Part shown: piece by piece, positions 1-5,704 of the stretch
Layout of the letters: every line of letters starts with the position of its first letter
Numbering within the stretch: the stretch's first letter is position 1
Assembly (NCBI GenBank): GCA_937988865.1
Contig: CALKHV010000144.1
Location: 1 to 9,046 of the forward strand
Direction: 5' to 3'
DNA from: an uncultured Propionibacteriaceae bacterium
GTDB lineage: Bacteria; Actinomycetota; Actinomycetes; Propionibacteriales; Propionibacteriaceae
DNA length: 9,046 bases
The notes under the pieces: generated by a model
What the model saw: only the letters and a program-made list of their open reading frames with translations
The model's database searches: none
Told to the model about the DNA's origin: nothing
Position numbers and translations under genes: made by a program

Positions 1-743
1 CGGACGCCGACCCTGCCGGGGACACCGCGGCCGAACGCGACTACTGGCAGCTCACCCCGTACGGCCTCGACCCTCGCCGGGCCCAGTTCGCCGACGGCGT
101 TGACCCCTCCAGCCTGCTCACAGGCCAAGGACCGAACGCTTTGGCCGCCAGCCTGGACGCAGCTGTTCCCCTCGCACGACTCATGATCGACGAACGGATC
201 GCCAATCTGCCCGTCCCCCACGCCCTCGACGAAGCCGCGCGGATCACCGCCGCGCGCCCCGCAGACCAATGGGACGCCGACAGCCAGCACGTCACCGACC
301 AGCTTCTCCTGCCCCACCAGGACGTGCGAGAACGCTTGGCCAAGCATGCCCAGAACTGGAACCGCTCACCGCGAGAGGCTGCATCGGACGCCCTTGTCCA
401 CGACACCGAGGTCCGGCGGCGGATCCAAGCTGCGTCCCAGCTGACGCGGTGGAGCCGCCTGGCCATGCAGGTCGACCCGCGCCTCACCTCACAACCCGAC
501 TGGCCAGCCCTTGAAGCCGCCATGCAGCGAGCGCACGAGGCCGGCCACGATGTCGAGCAGGCAGTCCGGCAGTTGGCCACACCCACCAAGGTGAGCGGCA
601 ACCCGGCAACGGAGCTGAGAGCGCGACTCACGTCCGCCTTTGGCCATCACGACACCGGAGCCCCTTCAAGCCTTGCGCGCCGTGTTGTCCCCGCGGCTAC
701 ACACTCGAACACGATCGACCCCCAGCGGGCAGAGCGCCGGTGA
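1..743 (+). CDS. C-terminal part of a probable MobF/TraA-type conjugative relaxase (5'-truncated by window edge)
   Basis: An open frame runs from base 3 without a stop to TGA at 741-743, so the start lies outside the window; a TTG at 141 is in frame but the coding signal is already present before it (e.g. RDYWQLTPYGLDPRRAQF). The roughly 246 visible residues are helical, charged and Ala/Arg-rich. The stretch DWPALEAAMQRAHEAGHDVE followed by a segment ending NPATELRARL resembles the C-terminal tail of actinobacterial MobF/TraA relaxases, where a W-P-A-L...A-G-x-D unit precedes an A-x-E-L-xx-R-L segment. That match is from memory. The catalytic Tyr/His3 and helicase parts would lie upstream and are not visible. 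If correct, the protein would nick oriT and unwind DNA during conjugation. It ends 8 bp from the convergent endonuclease gene. It could instead be another large mobile-element protein; the coding call is firm, the product moderate. Confidence 0.55.
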   Translation, partial: DADPAGDTAAERDYWQLTPYGLDPRRAQFADGVDPSSLLTGQGPNALAASLDAAVPLARLMIDERIANLPVPHALDEAARITAARPADQWDADSQHVTDQLLLPHQDVRERLAKHAQNWNRSPREAASDALVHDTEVRRRIQAASQLTRWSRLAMQVDPRLTSQPDWPALEAAMQRAHEAGHDVEQAVRQLATPTKVSGNPATELRARLTSAFGHHDTGAPSSLARRVVPAATHSNTIDPQRAERR

Positions 744-751
744 CACCCACC

Positions 752-1729
752 TCAGCCGGCCGCAGACCTTCGGCGGGCTCGGGCCTCTTGGTGGAAGTTG
801 ATCGGCGTCCGGTCGAGGACGAGATTGCACATGGTGGCGAAGAAGCGTCCCGGGTCGAGCTCCTTGGGTACGGCACCTCGCTGGAGCTCGACCAGTGGGA
901 GGGCCGCCAGGTCGGCATCATCAGCGGTCACCGCTTCTTCTGGATCGGCGATGGGCACTTCTGAGACACCGGCCTCGAGCGGACCGGCAGGCTCCTCATC
1001 GGACGTGGCGTCCGGAGCGGACGGGATGTAGGGGATGATCAGGCCGACGGAGTCGTAGGCGTCCGCCTCACGGCCCAACTTTCCGAGCAGGTCAACCAGC
1101 CAGCGTGCAATGTCAGGCTCTGTTTCGAGGGCGCTGGCACCCAGCGCGTAGAGGAAACCCAAGGCCGCCTGAGGATGGCGCGACCTGAGGTTCTTGGCGT
1201 CCCCGTAGCTCTCCTCCACCCGGTTGGCGGCGTTCTTGCCGAACGAGGAGTCCATCCTCTTGGTGGAGATCATCAACTCGGGTCCGGTGGCCCACGAACT
1301 CATCACGACGTCGACCTGCTTGACGTAGTTCTTGCCGAGGATGTTCGCCGAGGTTGCCCCGCCGACACCCTTGACGCTGATGCGGTCCTCCAGGTCGCGA
1401 CGCAGCTTGGACGGGAGGGCCCGGACGAAGTCGAGGACCTCACGCGGCAGCACGCGTGGGCCGACCGCCCGGGGCCAGACGCGGTCAGGGTCGAACCCGG
1501 CGCGGCGCAACTCGTAGGCGACCCACACGTCGAGCGCCAGTGCCGGGACGCCTGATTGGCTGTTGGCTTGGAGGAGGGCCGGCACTCCGAGCAGGCGGCG
1601 CAGCGTGTCGTAGTCGGGCTCGAATTCGGCGCCACCGTCATCGTTTCTCCGCCAAGGGTTCACATCCCGAAGGGGTGCGGTGTCGACGATGCGGTCGAAC
1701 AATGCCCATGCCCGTTCGCGCGTGCTCAA
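752..1729 (-). CDS. Type II restriction endonuclease-like protein, PD-(D/E)XK fold
   Basis: A 325-residue protein starting at TTG (1729-1727), chosen because GGAG (1736-1739) lies 6 nt upstream and the TTGA overlaps the methyltransferase stop. I do not recognise the exact family. The middle part, about 113-200, looks like a nuclease core: Asp140 ends strand KNYVKQVDVVM, then ELMISTK gives Ser155-Thr-Lys157, then a helix with Glu172/Glu173 (NRVEESYGD). This resembles the D...S-x-K...E arrangement of the Cfr10I/NgoMIV class, where the usual E-x-K glutamate has moved to the next helix; the assignment here is inference. A Gly-rich segment (VKGVGGATSANILGKNY, 119-135) precedes it. The C-terminus has an acidic Pro/Glu-rich linker (about 237-275) and a small terminal region. 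Location directly behind a DNA adenine methyltransferase supports a role as cognate restriction enzyme, cutting unmethylated foreign DNA in the cytoplasm. The target site is unknown. Confidence 0.72.
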   Translation of the reverse strand: MSTRERAWALFDRIVDTAPLRDVNPWRRNDDGGAEFEPDYDTLRRLLGVPALLQANSQSGVPALALDVWVAYELRRAGFDPDRVWPRAVGPRVLPREVLDFVRALPSKLRRDLEDRISVKGVGGATSANILGKNYVKQVDVVMSSWATGPELMISTKRMDSSFGKNAANRVEESYGDAKNLRSRHPQAALGFLYALGASALETEPDIARWLVDLLGKLGREADAYDSVGLIIPYIPSAPDATSDEEPAGPLEAGVSEVPIADPEEAVTADDADLAALPLVELQRGAVPKELDPGRFFATMCNLVLDRTPINFHQEARARRRSAAG

Positions 1730-3378
1730 GAGGATCTCCGGGTGTCGGTGGAACGACTCTTCGCGCGAACCCGACGACGGGCGCTGAGCACCTGGTGGGC
1801 CTCGCTGATCGCAAGGAGGTCTCGCGGATCGGTGGCTCCACCTTGGCCAAACAGGATGTCGTCCACGATCTTGCGGGCCTCACCCAAGCGGCCGTTCGAC
1901 AGCAGCTCCCTTGCCTGTGGCAGCGCCTCGTGAAGGTGAATCGCGCGACTGCGGACGAGATCCGGTGACGGAACAAGGAGCCTGGCCGCCTCGCGGGGCT
2001 CGAGCTTGAGGATTCCCCCACCGTAGGCACGGCCGGTGGTCTCCGCATCCAGGGCGGTGGCGCTGTTGAGCGCCGCCAAAGCGAGCAGAGGGCCAAGTCC
2101 GACAGTGTCTTCGCTGAGGTACACGCCGTGCACCGAGTTCAGGTAATACAGACCGCCCGGGTTCGCCGCGAGTTGAGGGGTGGCCTCGTTCATGTAAGTG
2201 AAGAAGAGATCCGGCGGCGCAGGCAGGGGCGTACGCCACCACGGCGTCCGCACCCGGCACTTGTAAGCGTCCGGAACGCCGAGGGCTTCGCCCTCACTGA
2301 TGTAGCGCAGGGCCGCGCGCGAAGGTTCCTCGGGTCTGAACAGTAGAGTCCGCGCTCCCTCGCGTCCCAACGTTTCGTGCATGGACGCTGTGAGGGTGAG
2401 CTCCCTGAGATGGGTTGACCCAGGGGGCGAGATCGCCACCACATCAGACACACTCAGACCCAGCTGCTCCGCCTTCTCCGGTGACATCGTGAAGTAGCGA
2501 TTGTTGCCGGTGACCGCACCCAAGCTGAGCCGCCCCCACGCCGCCAAGGGGGCCATCGCCTCGGCGGCAACCAACTCCTGCAGGTGGCGCTGCGCCTCTT
2601 GGGAGACCAGGGCACTCGTCCACCGCTCCCCCGGCTGAACGTCCAGGACCGTCTCAACCATGGTTCCGTGAAGCTGGTCGGCGTCATCCACTGAGGAGAA
2701 GTGGACGCGATCGGTTCCCCCCGAGCCTTCAGCGAGCAGTAGCAGCGCTTCGGTCTGGACGCCGGGAAACACCTGGCGTCCGAACAGCACGACCTTGACC
2801 GTGGCGAACCTGCGCAGCAGGAAGTCGCGCACCTCTTGGGCGTAATTCGACCCCAGCAATTCGGCCGGAAGCACCAGAGCCAGTCGTCCCTCGGGGGCCA
2901 GGTAGCCGGACGCGTGAACAACGAAAGGCGCCCATGAACTGGCCAACTTGCTCATCCGCACACCCTGAGCCAGCGCGGCGGCCAGCCCCCGCGCCCGCGC
3001 GTCACCCGTGAAACCCTGGTAGCGAATGTAGGGAGGGTTGCCCACCACCGCATCGAACCGGGGTGCAGCAGTCGTCGCCAGGAAGTCGCCCACTTCGATC
3101 GTGCCTGGATGTCGCAGGTCGGCCAACAGCCGGCGAGCCGCCGCGGCGGACTCCCCATGCAACTCGTAACCATGGACCGGGACCGCTCCGCCCAGCTGAC
3201 GCAACCGGTTGACGACGGCCTGCAGGATCGCGCCATCGCCGCAGCTGGGTTCCAGCACCCGGTCCGACGAGGACCTCATGGACCACTCAGACAGGAAGGC
3301 CGTGACGGCGGGCGGCGTGAAAAACGCGCCACGAGCTTTGCGCAGCTCAGCAGTGTCGCCAGCGAGCTCAGTCGTCAC
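1726..3378 (-). CDS. Type II DNA N6-adenine methyltransferase (gamma class, PaeR7I/Eco57I-like)
   Basis: A 550-residue S-adenosylmethionine-dependent methyltransferase. The GTG start at 3378-3376 is backed by a near-perfect AAGGAGG (3383-3389) 4 nt upstream. Motifs follow the gamma order: motif X region RGAFFTPP (16-23), SAM-binding motif I LEPSCGDG (42-49), an acidic strand end at HGYELH (69-74), and catalytic motif IV NPPY (114-117), the signature of N6-adenine methylation. Residues 160-215 continue the Rossmann-like core (GRLALVLPAELLGS, VVLFGRQVFPGVQTEALLLL). The C-terminal half, about 225-550, would be the target-recognition domain. Length and layout resemble M.PaeR7I-type enzymes (about 530 residues). 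The role is to methylate the host recognition site and protect it from the endonuclease encoded immediately downstream, whose TTG start overlaps this gene's TGA. It is cytoplasmic. The recognition sequence cannot be read from the protein. Confidence 0.93.
   Translation of the reverse strand: MTTELAGDTAELRKARGAFFTPPAVTAFLSEWSMRSSSDRVLEPSCGDGAILQAVVNRLRQLGGAVPVHGYELHGESAAAARRLLADLRHPGTIEVGDFLATTAAPRFDAVVGNPPYIRYQGFTGDARARGLAAALAQGVRMSKLASSWAPFVVHASGYLAPEGRLALVLPAELLGSNYAQEVRDFLLRRFATVKVVLFGRQVFPGVQTEALLLLAEGSGGTDRVHFSSVDDADQLHGTMVETVLDVQPGERWTSALVSQEAQRHLQELVAAEAMAPLAAWGRLSLGAVTGNNRYFTMSPEKAEQLGLSVSDVVAISPPGSTHLRELTLTASMHETLGREGARTLLFRPEEPSRAALRYISEGEALGVPDAYKCRVRTPWWRTPLPAPPDLFFTYMNEATPQLAANPGGLYYLNSVHGVYLSEDTVGLGPLLALAALNSATALDAETTGRAYGGGILKLEPREAARLLVPSPDLVRSRAIHLHEALPQARELLSNGRLGEARKIVDDILFGQGGATDPRDLLAISEAHQVLSARRRVRAKSRSTDTRRSS
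1727..1739 (-). promoter_or_regulatory. Overlapping stop/start (TTGA) and weak RBS of the endonuclease gene
   Basis: On the - strand, GGAG (1739-1736), six bases, then TTG (1729-1727), which shares two bases with the methyltransferase stop TGA (1728-1726). The arrangement suggests translational coupling, with the endonuclease initiated by ribosomes finishing the methyltransferase. A TTG start should keep its level below that of the methyltransferase. Confidence 0.65.
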
Positions 3379-3382
3379 ATCG

Positions 3383-3389
3383 CCTCCTT
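3383..3389 (-). promoter_or_regulatory. Strong ribosome binding site of the methyltransferase
   Basis: Reads AAGGAGG on the - strand, 4 nt before the GTG at 3378. It fixes the start and predicts strong translation of the methyltransferase compared with the endonuclease, which has only GGAG and a TTG start. Confidence 0.8.
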
Positions 3390-3392
3390 CGG

Positions 3393-3411
3393 GGTCAATC
3401 TACCTGTGACC
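3393..3411. promoter_or_regulatory. Inverted repeat GGTCA-N9-TGACC upstream of the methyltransferase (possible operator)
   Basis: Perfect 5-bp arms GGTCA (3393-3397) and TGACC (3407-3411) flank nine bases, just 5' of the methyltransferase ribosome site and within the 78-bp gap to the helix-turn-helix gene. The position fits an operator or promoter-proximal site controlling the R-M operon. The arms are short, so chance cannot be excluded. Confidence 0.3.
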
Positions 3412-3456
3412 ATGCTGAACGGCCGCGTAGACATTCCTGGAAGACGCAGGTGCCGA

Positions 3457-3828
3457 CTACCGATGCGACGCGGCGCGAGGACGGGGGAACGGAGACGCTG
3501 CGGGGGTCTTCTGCTCGGGACGCAGGGTCACGACCGCAGGCGTCCGGCTCACCGATCCTGGAGCGTCCCCGAGTCGCGTGGCCAGCGTCCGCAGGTGGGA
3601 CATCCCCGAGTCGACCAGTCTGCGGACGGTGGATGGGGAGCAGCCCATCTCGACGCTGGCGTCGACATGGCCTCGCGCTTGGACGCCCAACCCGTACACC
3701 AACTCCAAGGCTTGCCGCTCACGGACCGGAAGCATGCGGAGCAGCATTCCGACGTTGACCTCGCCCACAGGTTCCGACGGGTCGGGTGCGCTCACGTCCG
3801 CACGTCCATCACCAACTTCTGGCAGCAT
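3457..3828 (-). CDS. Small DNA-binding protein with sigma-70 region 4-like helix-turn-helix
   Basis: About 123 residues from ATG 3828-3826 to TAG. The centre, LLRMLPVRERQALELVYGLG (residues 29-48) followed by a helix-turn-helix with MGCSPSTVRRLVDSGMSHLR (61-80), has the region 4 pattern of sigma factors: L-P-x-R-E-R-Q-A-L-x-L...G-x-S-x-x-T-V-R-R...L-R. No sigma region 2 is visible, so it is a stand-alone region 4-type regulator or the end of a broken sigma factor. The C-terminal 40 residues are Pro/Arg-rich and probably disordered. The start is uncertain. ATG 3828 has no good Shine-Dalgarno; ATG 3747 is an in-frame alternative; the frame also stays open back to a GTG at 4038, but those extra residues look non-coding and oppose the + strand gene. 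It lies 78 bp upstream of the methyltransferase on the same strand, so it may control the R-M operon; that role is inference. Confidence 0.55.
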   Translation of the reverse strand: MLPEVGDGRADVSAPDPSEPVGEVNVGMLLRMLPVRERQALELVYGLGVQARGHVDASVEMGCSPSTVRRLVDSGMSHLRTLATRLGDAPGSVSRTPAVVTLRPEQKTPAASPFPRPRAASHR

Positions 3829-3832
3829 CTTG

Positions 3833-3848
3833 TCAATCGATCGGTTGA
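3833..3848. promoter_or_regulatory. 16-bp imperfect palindrome between divergent small genes (possible operator)
   Basis: TCAATCGATCGGTTGA is palindromic at 7 of 8 base pairs (only 3837/3844 fail). It sits 4 bp upstream of the ATG at 3828 and 43 bp upstream of the + strand ATG at 3892, inside their short divergent gap. This is a suitable place for an autoregulatory operator of the helix-turn-helix protein. The heptamer GTCAATC (3832-3838) also occurs at 3394-3400 in the inverted repeat before the methyltransferase. Confidence 0.3.
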
Positions 3849-3891
3849 GCTCAGGGCAGCGATCGAGGACCGAGAGGCACGCCTGAAAGAC

Positions 3892-4167
3892 ATGAACTGG
3901 GCCGAGCGTAATCTCCCTGAGTTTGCCGGAGGGCGCGGAGCTGCAGCCGAGAGGATACTTAAGGCTCTTCGGCTCGGCTACATGTCGACAATGGAGAGCG
4001 AACTGGAGATAATGAAGGACTTCGACGCCCTCATCCACTCGGCACGGGACACGCTGACCGTATTGGAGAACCCCAAGCCACTAGCCAACTCCGCGCCCAC
4101 CTTCGTCTACTGGCGCGACGACATGGGTGAGCATTCGTTCTACACCAAAGAGCTCGGCGTGGACTAA
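3892..4167 (+). CDS. Small hypothetical protein
   Basis: A 91-residue frame from ATG 3892 to TAA 4165-4167. I do not recognise the family. The protein is rich in charged residues and predicted helix (AAAERILKALRLGYMSTMES, then ELEIMKDFDALIHSARDTL) and ends with an aromatic YWRDDMGEHSFYTKELGVD. No membrane segment or cysteine is seen. Codon use includes ATA, CTA, CTT and AGG and is less G/C-ending than the sugar operon, which fits acquired DNA. The upstream ribosome site is weak. The frame remains open and protein-like for about 20 residues before the ATG (e.g. VNRSVELRAAIEDREARLKD) without a normal start codon, so the gene may be longer with a rare start or may have lost its 5' end. It is divergent from the helix-turn-helix gene and abuts the convergent transglycosylase remnant with no gap. 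Confidence 0.42.
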   Translation: MNWAERNLPEFAGGRGAAAERILKALRLGYMSTMESELEIMKDFDALIHSARDTLTVLENPKPLANSAPTFVYWRDDMGEHSFYTKELGVD

Positions 4168-4491
4168 CTAACTGCCGGCCGGGCCGTTGACTGCACAGTC
4201 ACATTCGGCTTGTTCGTTTCTCCTCTCACTGCTACCCAAGCCGGGTTCATGCGCAGTCACGCCCAGGATCACGCCCCCGCCGTAAACATGGGCGTAGTAC
4301 AGGACGTCCCCGACGTACCAAGAGGCGTGGTTGTACGCGAGCAGCGCACGGCCAACACCGTCAGGGCCTCGCGTGGCTCCGCTGGCGACCAGGTAGTTCG
4401 CGGCGCTGAACACGCTGTCGGCGTCGTTGGTGATCGTGGCTTGTCCGTCGCCGTCGCCGTCGATGCCCACGACCGTGCCGGACGCCCTCCA
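4168..4491 (-). pseudogene. C-terminal remnant of a lytic murein transglycosylase (conjugation-type)
   Basis: In the - strand frame between the TAG at 4494-4492 and the stop at 4170-4168, the text WRASGTVVGIDGDGDGQA, then DADSVFSAANYLVASG, then ALLAYNHASWYVGDVLYYA and YGGG matches the C-terminal half of SLT/MltB-like transglycosylases: T-W...G-x-D-G-D-G-D-G, A-D-x-x-x-S-A-A-x-Y-L, and the A-x-x-x-Y-N-H...Y-V motif. Such enzymes cleave peptidoglycan glycan strands and often accompany actinobacterial conjugation genes. The N-terminal catalytic part with its Glu and the following Q-F-L-P-x-T-W segment is missing: upstream the frame hits TAG after Trp. A GTG at 4470 could start a 100-residue peptide, but it would lack the catalytic centre. 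I read it as a decayed gene. The tail from about residue 75 onwards is not conserved-looking. Confidence 0.7.
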
Positions 4492-4527
4492 CTACCCAGA
4501 GTCGTGCGTCGCGGAGGTGTCAGGCAT
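4492..4527 (-). other. Eleven-codon open frame with good RBS running into the TAG before the transglycosylase remnant
   Basis: ATG (4527-4525) is preceded by GGAGGAG six bases upstream and reads MPDTSATHDSG before TAG (4494-4492), in the same frame as the transglycosylase remnant. It also overlaps, by 8 bp, the TGA (4522-4520) of a longer upstream frame. This may be the true start of the transglycosylase-region gene joined to its 3' end by a deletion and now closed by a nonsense codon. It may also be coincidence. Confidence 0.3.
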
Positions 4528-4908
4528 CAGGGTCTCCTCCGGGGTCGGGTATCAACGACGGCATGGGCGTTGACATCACACAACCGCCCAAGGTCGGCGT
4601 CCGATGTTCGGGATGACGCAGATCGCCCATGAGCCAGGGCAGCCGAAGCGGGGCGGTGATGAGCGCGGTGGAGGCCGACCACACCACCTCGACGAGTTCG
4701 CACGGACGCCCAGCCGTCCGAAGGGAACCGATCAGAGGTTGGTCTGGGCCTCCAGATCTCGTCGCTACGGCACCCGGCACCAAGACCTCCACCGCCACGA
4801 GGTTGGCGACCTGACACTCGGCGTCGAAGGGTGCCGCTGGCAAGCCAGCAACTTGTGGTGATCTTGGCTGCGAGCCGCGACCCAGTCTGAGCCTGGAGGT
4901 GCAGCCGG
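4520..4908 (-). other. Stretch without a convincing gene; one uncertain open frame
   Basis: This roughly 390-bp stretch separates the sugar operon from the island remnants. The longest - strand frame runs from a TTG at 4912, overlapping the regulator stop, to TGA 4522-4520. Its centre (VANLVAVEVLVPGAVATRSG, later LVEVVWSASTALITAPLRLP) is mildly protein-like. Its first 30 residues are Arg/Ser-rich and random-looking, there is no ribosome site for the TTG, and third codon positions are mixed. I recognise no family, and the frames on the + strand look like shadows. It may be another decayed island gene. No tRNA, terminator or insertion sequence was seen here. Confidence 0.3.
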
Positions 4909-5670
4909 TCAACCGACCGTCGTGGTTCCTTCGTCAGCTTGGAAGCGCAGGCTGACGCCCCTGGGGTTGTAGGCGATTTCGGATCGGATCAAGGGGACGT
5001 GGGCCTGGGTGGAGATCACCTTGTCGACCAGAAGGAGTGGGTCATTGGTCGCGATTCCCATCAATTCGGCTTGCCGCGCAGTCGCGAAACCGACCCTCAA
5101 CCGGCCTTGGGATCCGCCGAGATGGATGCCGTAGATGCGCTCCAGCACCTCGAAGGTTGAGACGTCATCATCGATGTGGGTCAAGAACCCGGGCACCAAC
5201 TCGGCCACGTAGTGCGTCGTATCGATGGCGATGGGACGCGTCCCATCCAGCATGAGTCGCTCGAGGCTGTACAGCGTCGCTCCCCGCTTGACTCCGAGGA
5301 GTTGGGCGAGGCGTTCATTGGCAGGTTCCTCCGAGCGTCCCAGCACGCGCCGCCGGGGCCCCACCCGGAATCGTTCGCCCCCTCGCCCGAAACCGGCCAG
5401 CGAGACGAGCGAGGGCGAGGAGAACAGTCCCGATCTCACGAAGGTGCCCTTGCCGGGTACCTTCTCGAGCAAACCTTCGTCGGCCAACTCGGTGACAGCC
5501 CGTCGCACCGTGATCCTGGAGACAGCGAATTGCTGACATAGGGCCGGCTCCGGGGGAATCAGGTCTCCGTCTTCGTACTGCCCTTCCTCGATGGACATCC
5601 GCAGGGCATCACGCACCACTTTGAAAAGCGGAACCTCACGAGAGACGGCGTCCTGCGTCGTGTTTGACAC
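4909..5670 (-). CDS. GntR family transcriptional regulator with UTRA domain (HutC/FrlR type)
   Basis: A 253-residue regulator. The GTG at 5670-5668 is chosen because AAGGAGG (5676-5682) lies 5 nt upstream; a longer frame to 5703 would place this ribosome site inside the gene. Residues 13-81 form the GntR winged helix: PLFKVVRDALRMSIEEGQY, then IPPEPALCQQFAVSRITVRR and the wing LEKVPGKGTFV. Residues about 85-245 form the effector-binding UTRA domain, including ATLYSLERLMLDGTRPIAID and a terminal IRSEIAYNPRGVSLRF. Members usually repress a neighbouring sugar operon and release DNA on binding a sugar phosphate. Here it follows the kinase by 34 bp on the same strand and is probably the last gene of the operon, so feedback control by the kinase product is likely. 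Its position matches the FrlR-type regulator of fructoselysine operons. The operator would be expected before the first gene, beyond the right edge. Confidence 0.93.
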   Translation of the reverse strand: MSNTTQDAVSREVPLFKVVRDALRMSIEEGQYEDGDLIPPEPALCQQFAVSRITVRRAVTELADEGLLEKVPGKGTFVRSGLFSSPSLVSLAGFGRGGERFRVGPRRRVLGRSEEPANERLAQLLGVKRGATLYSLERLMLDGTRPIAIDTTHYVAELVPGFLTHIDDDVSTFEVLERIYGIHLGGSQGRLRVGFATARQAELMGIATNDPLLLVDKVISTQAHVPLIRSEIAYNPRGVSLRFQADEGTTTVG

Positions 5671-5675
5671 TGACC

Positions 5676-5682
5676 CCTCCTT
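5676..5682 (-). promoter_or_regulatory. Ribosome binding site deciding the GntR start
   Basis: AAGGAGG on the - strand, 5 nt before the GTG at 5670, within the 34-bp gap after the kinase stop. No clear promoter hexamers were seen in that gap, which favours read-through from the operon. Confidence 0.75.
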
Positions 5683-5704
5683 CCCGCCCGGTCCTCCCTG
5701 CACC

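Noticed and set aside
41..631. A 196-residue - strand open frame opposite the relaxase tail
   Set aside because: Ser/Arg/Trp-rich composition typical of antisense frames in GC-rich DNA; the + strand protein is more credible and continues past the window edge.
1310..3666. Guessing the R-M target as GTCGAC or CTCGAG from family resemblance or site avoidance
   Set aside because: Both hexamers occur several times in the window (for example GTCGAC at 1310, 1682, 3610 and 3661), so there is no avoidance signal, and the endonuclease does not resemble SalI/XamI-type enzymes as I recall them.
3109..4167. A 352-residue + strand open frame covering the methyltransferase start and the helix-turn-helix gene
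   Set aside because: Its first two thirds are Arg/Gln/His-rich shadow text opposite two recognisable - strand genes; only the part after about 3830 looks coding, so only 3892-4167 is kept.
4446..4466. Short CCGTCG repeats as a possible repeat element
   Set aside because: They encode the Gly-Asp-Gly-Asp-Gly motif of the transglycosylase remnant and need no other explanation.
4210..4632. A 140-residue + strand open frame over the transglycosylase remnant
   Set aside because: Its opposite strand carries recognisable transglycosylase motifs; the + frame has no family features.
4906..4919. Small hairpin CGGTC/GACCG at the end of the GntR gene as a terminator
   Set aside because: Only 5 bp, overlaps the coding end, and has no U-run on the transcribed strand.
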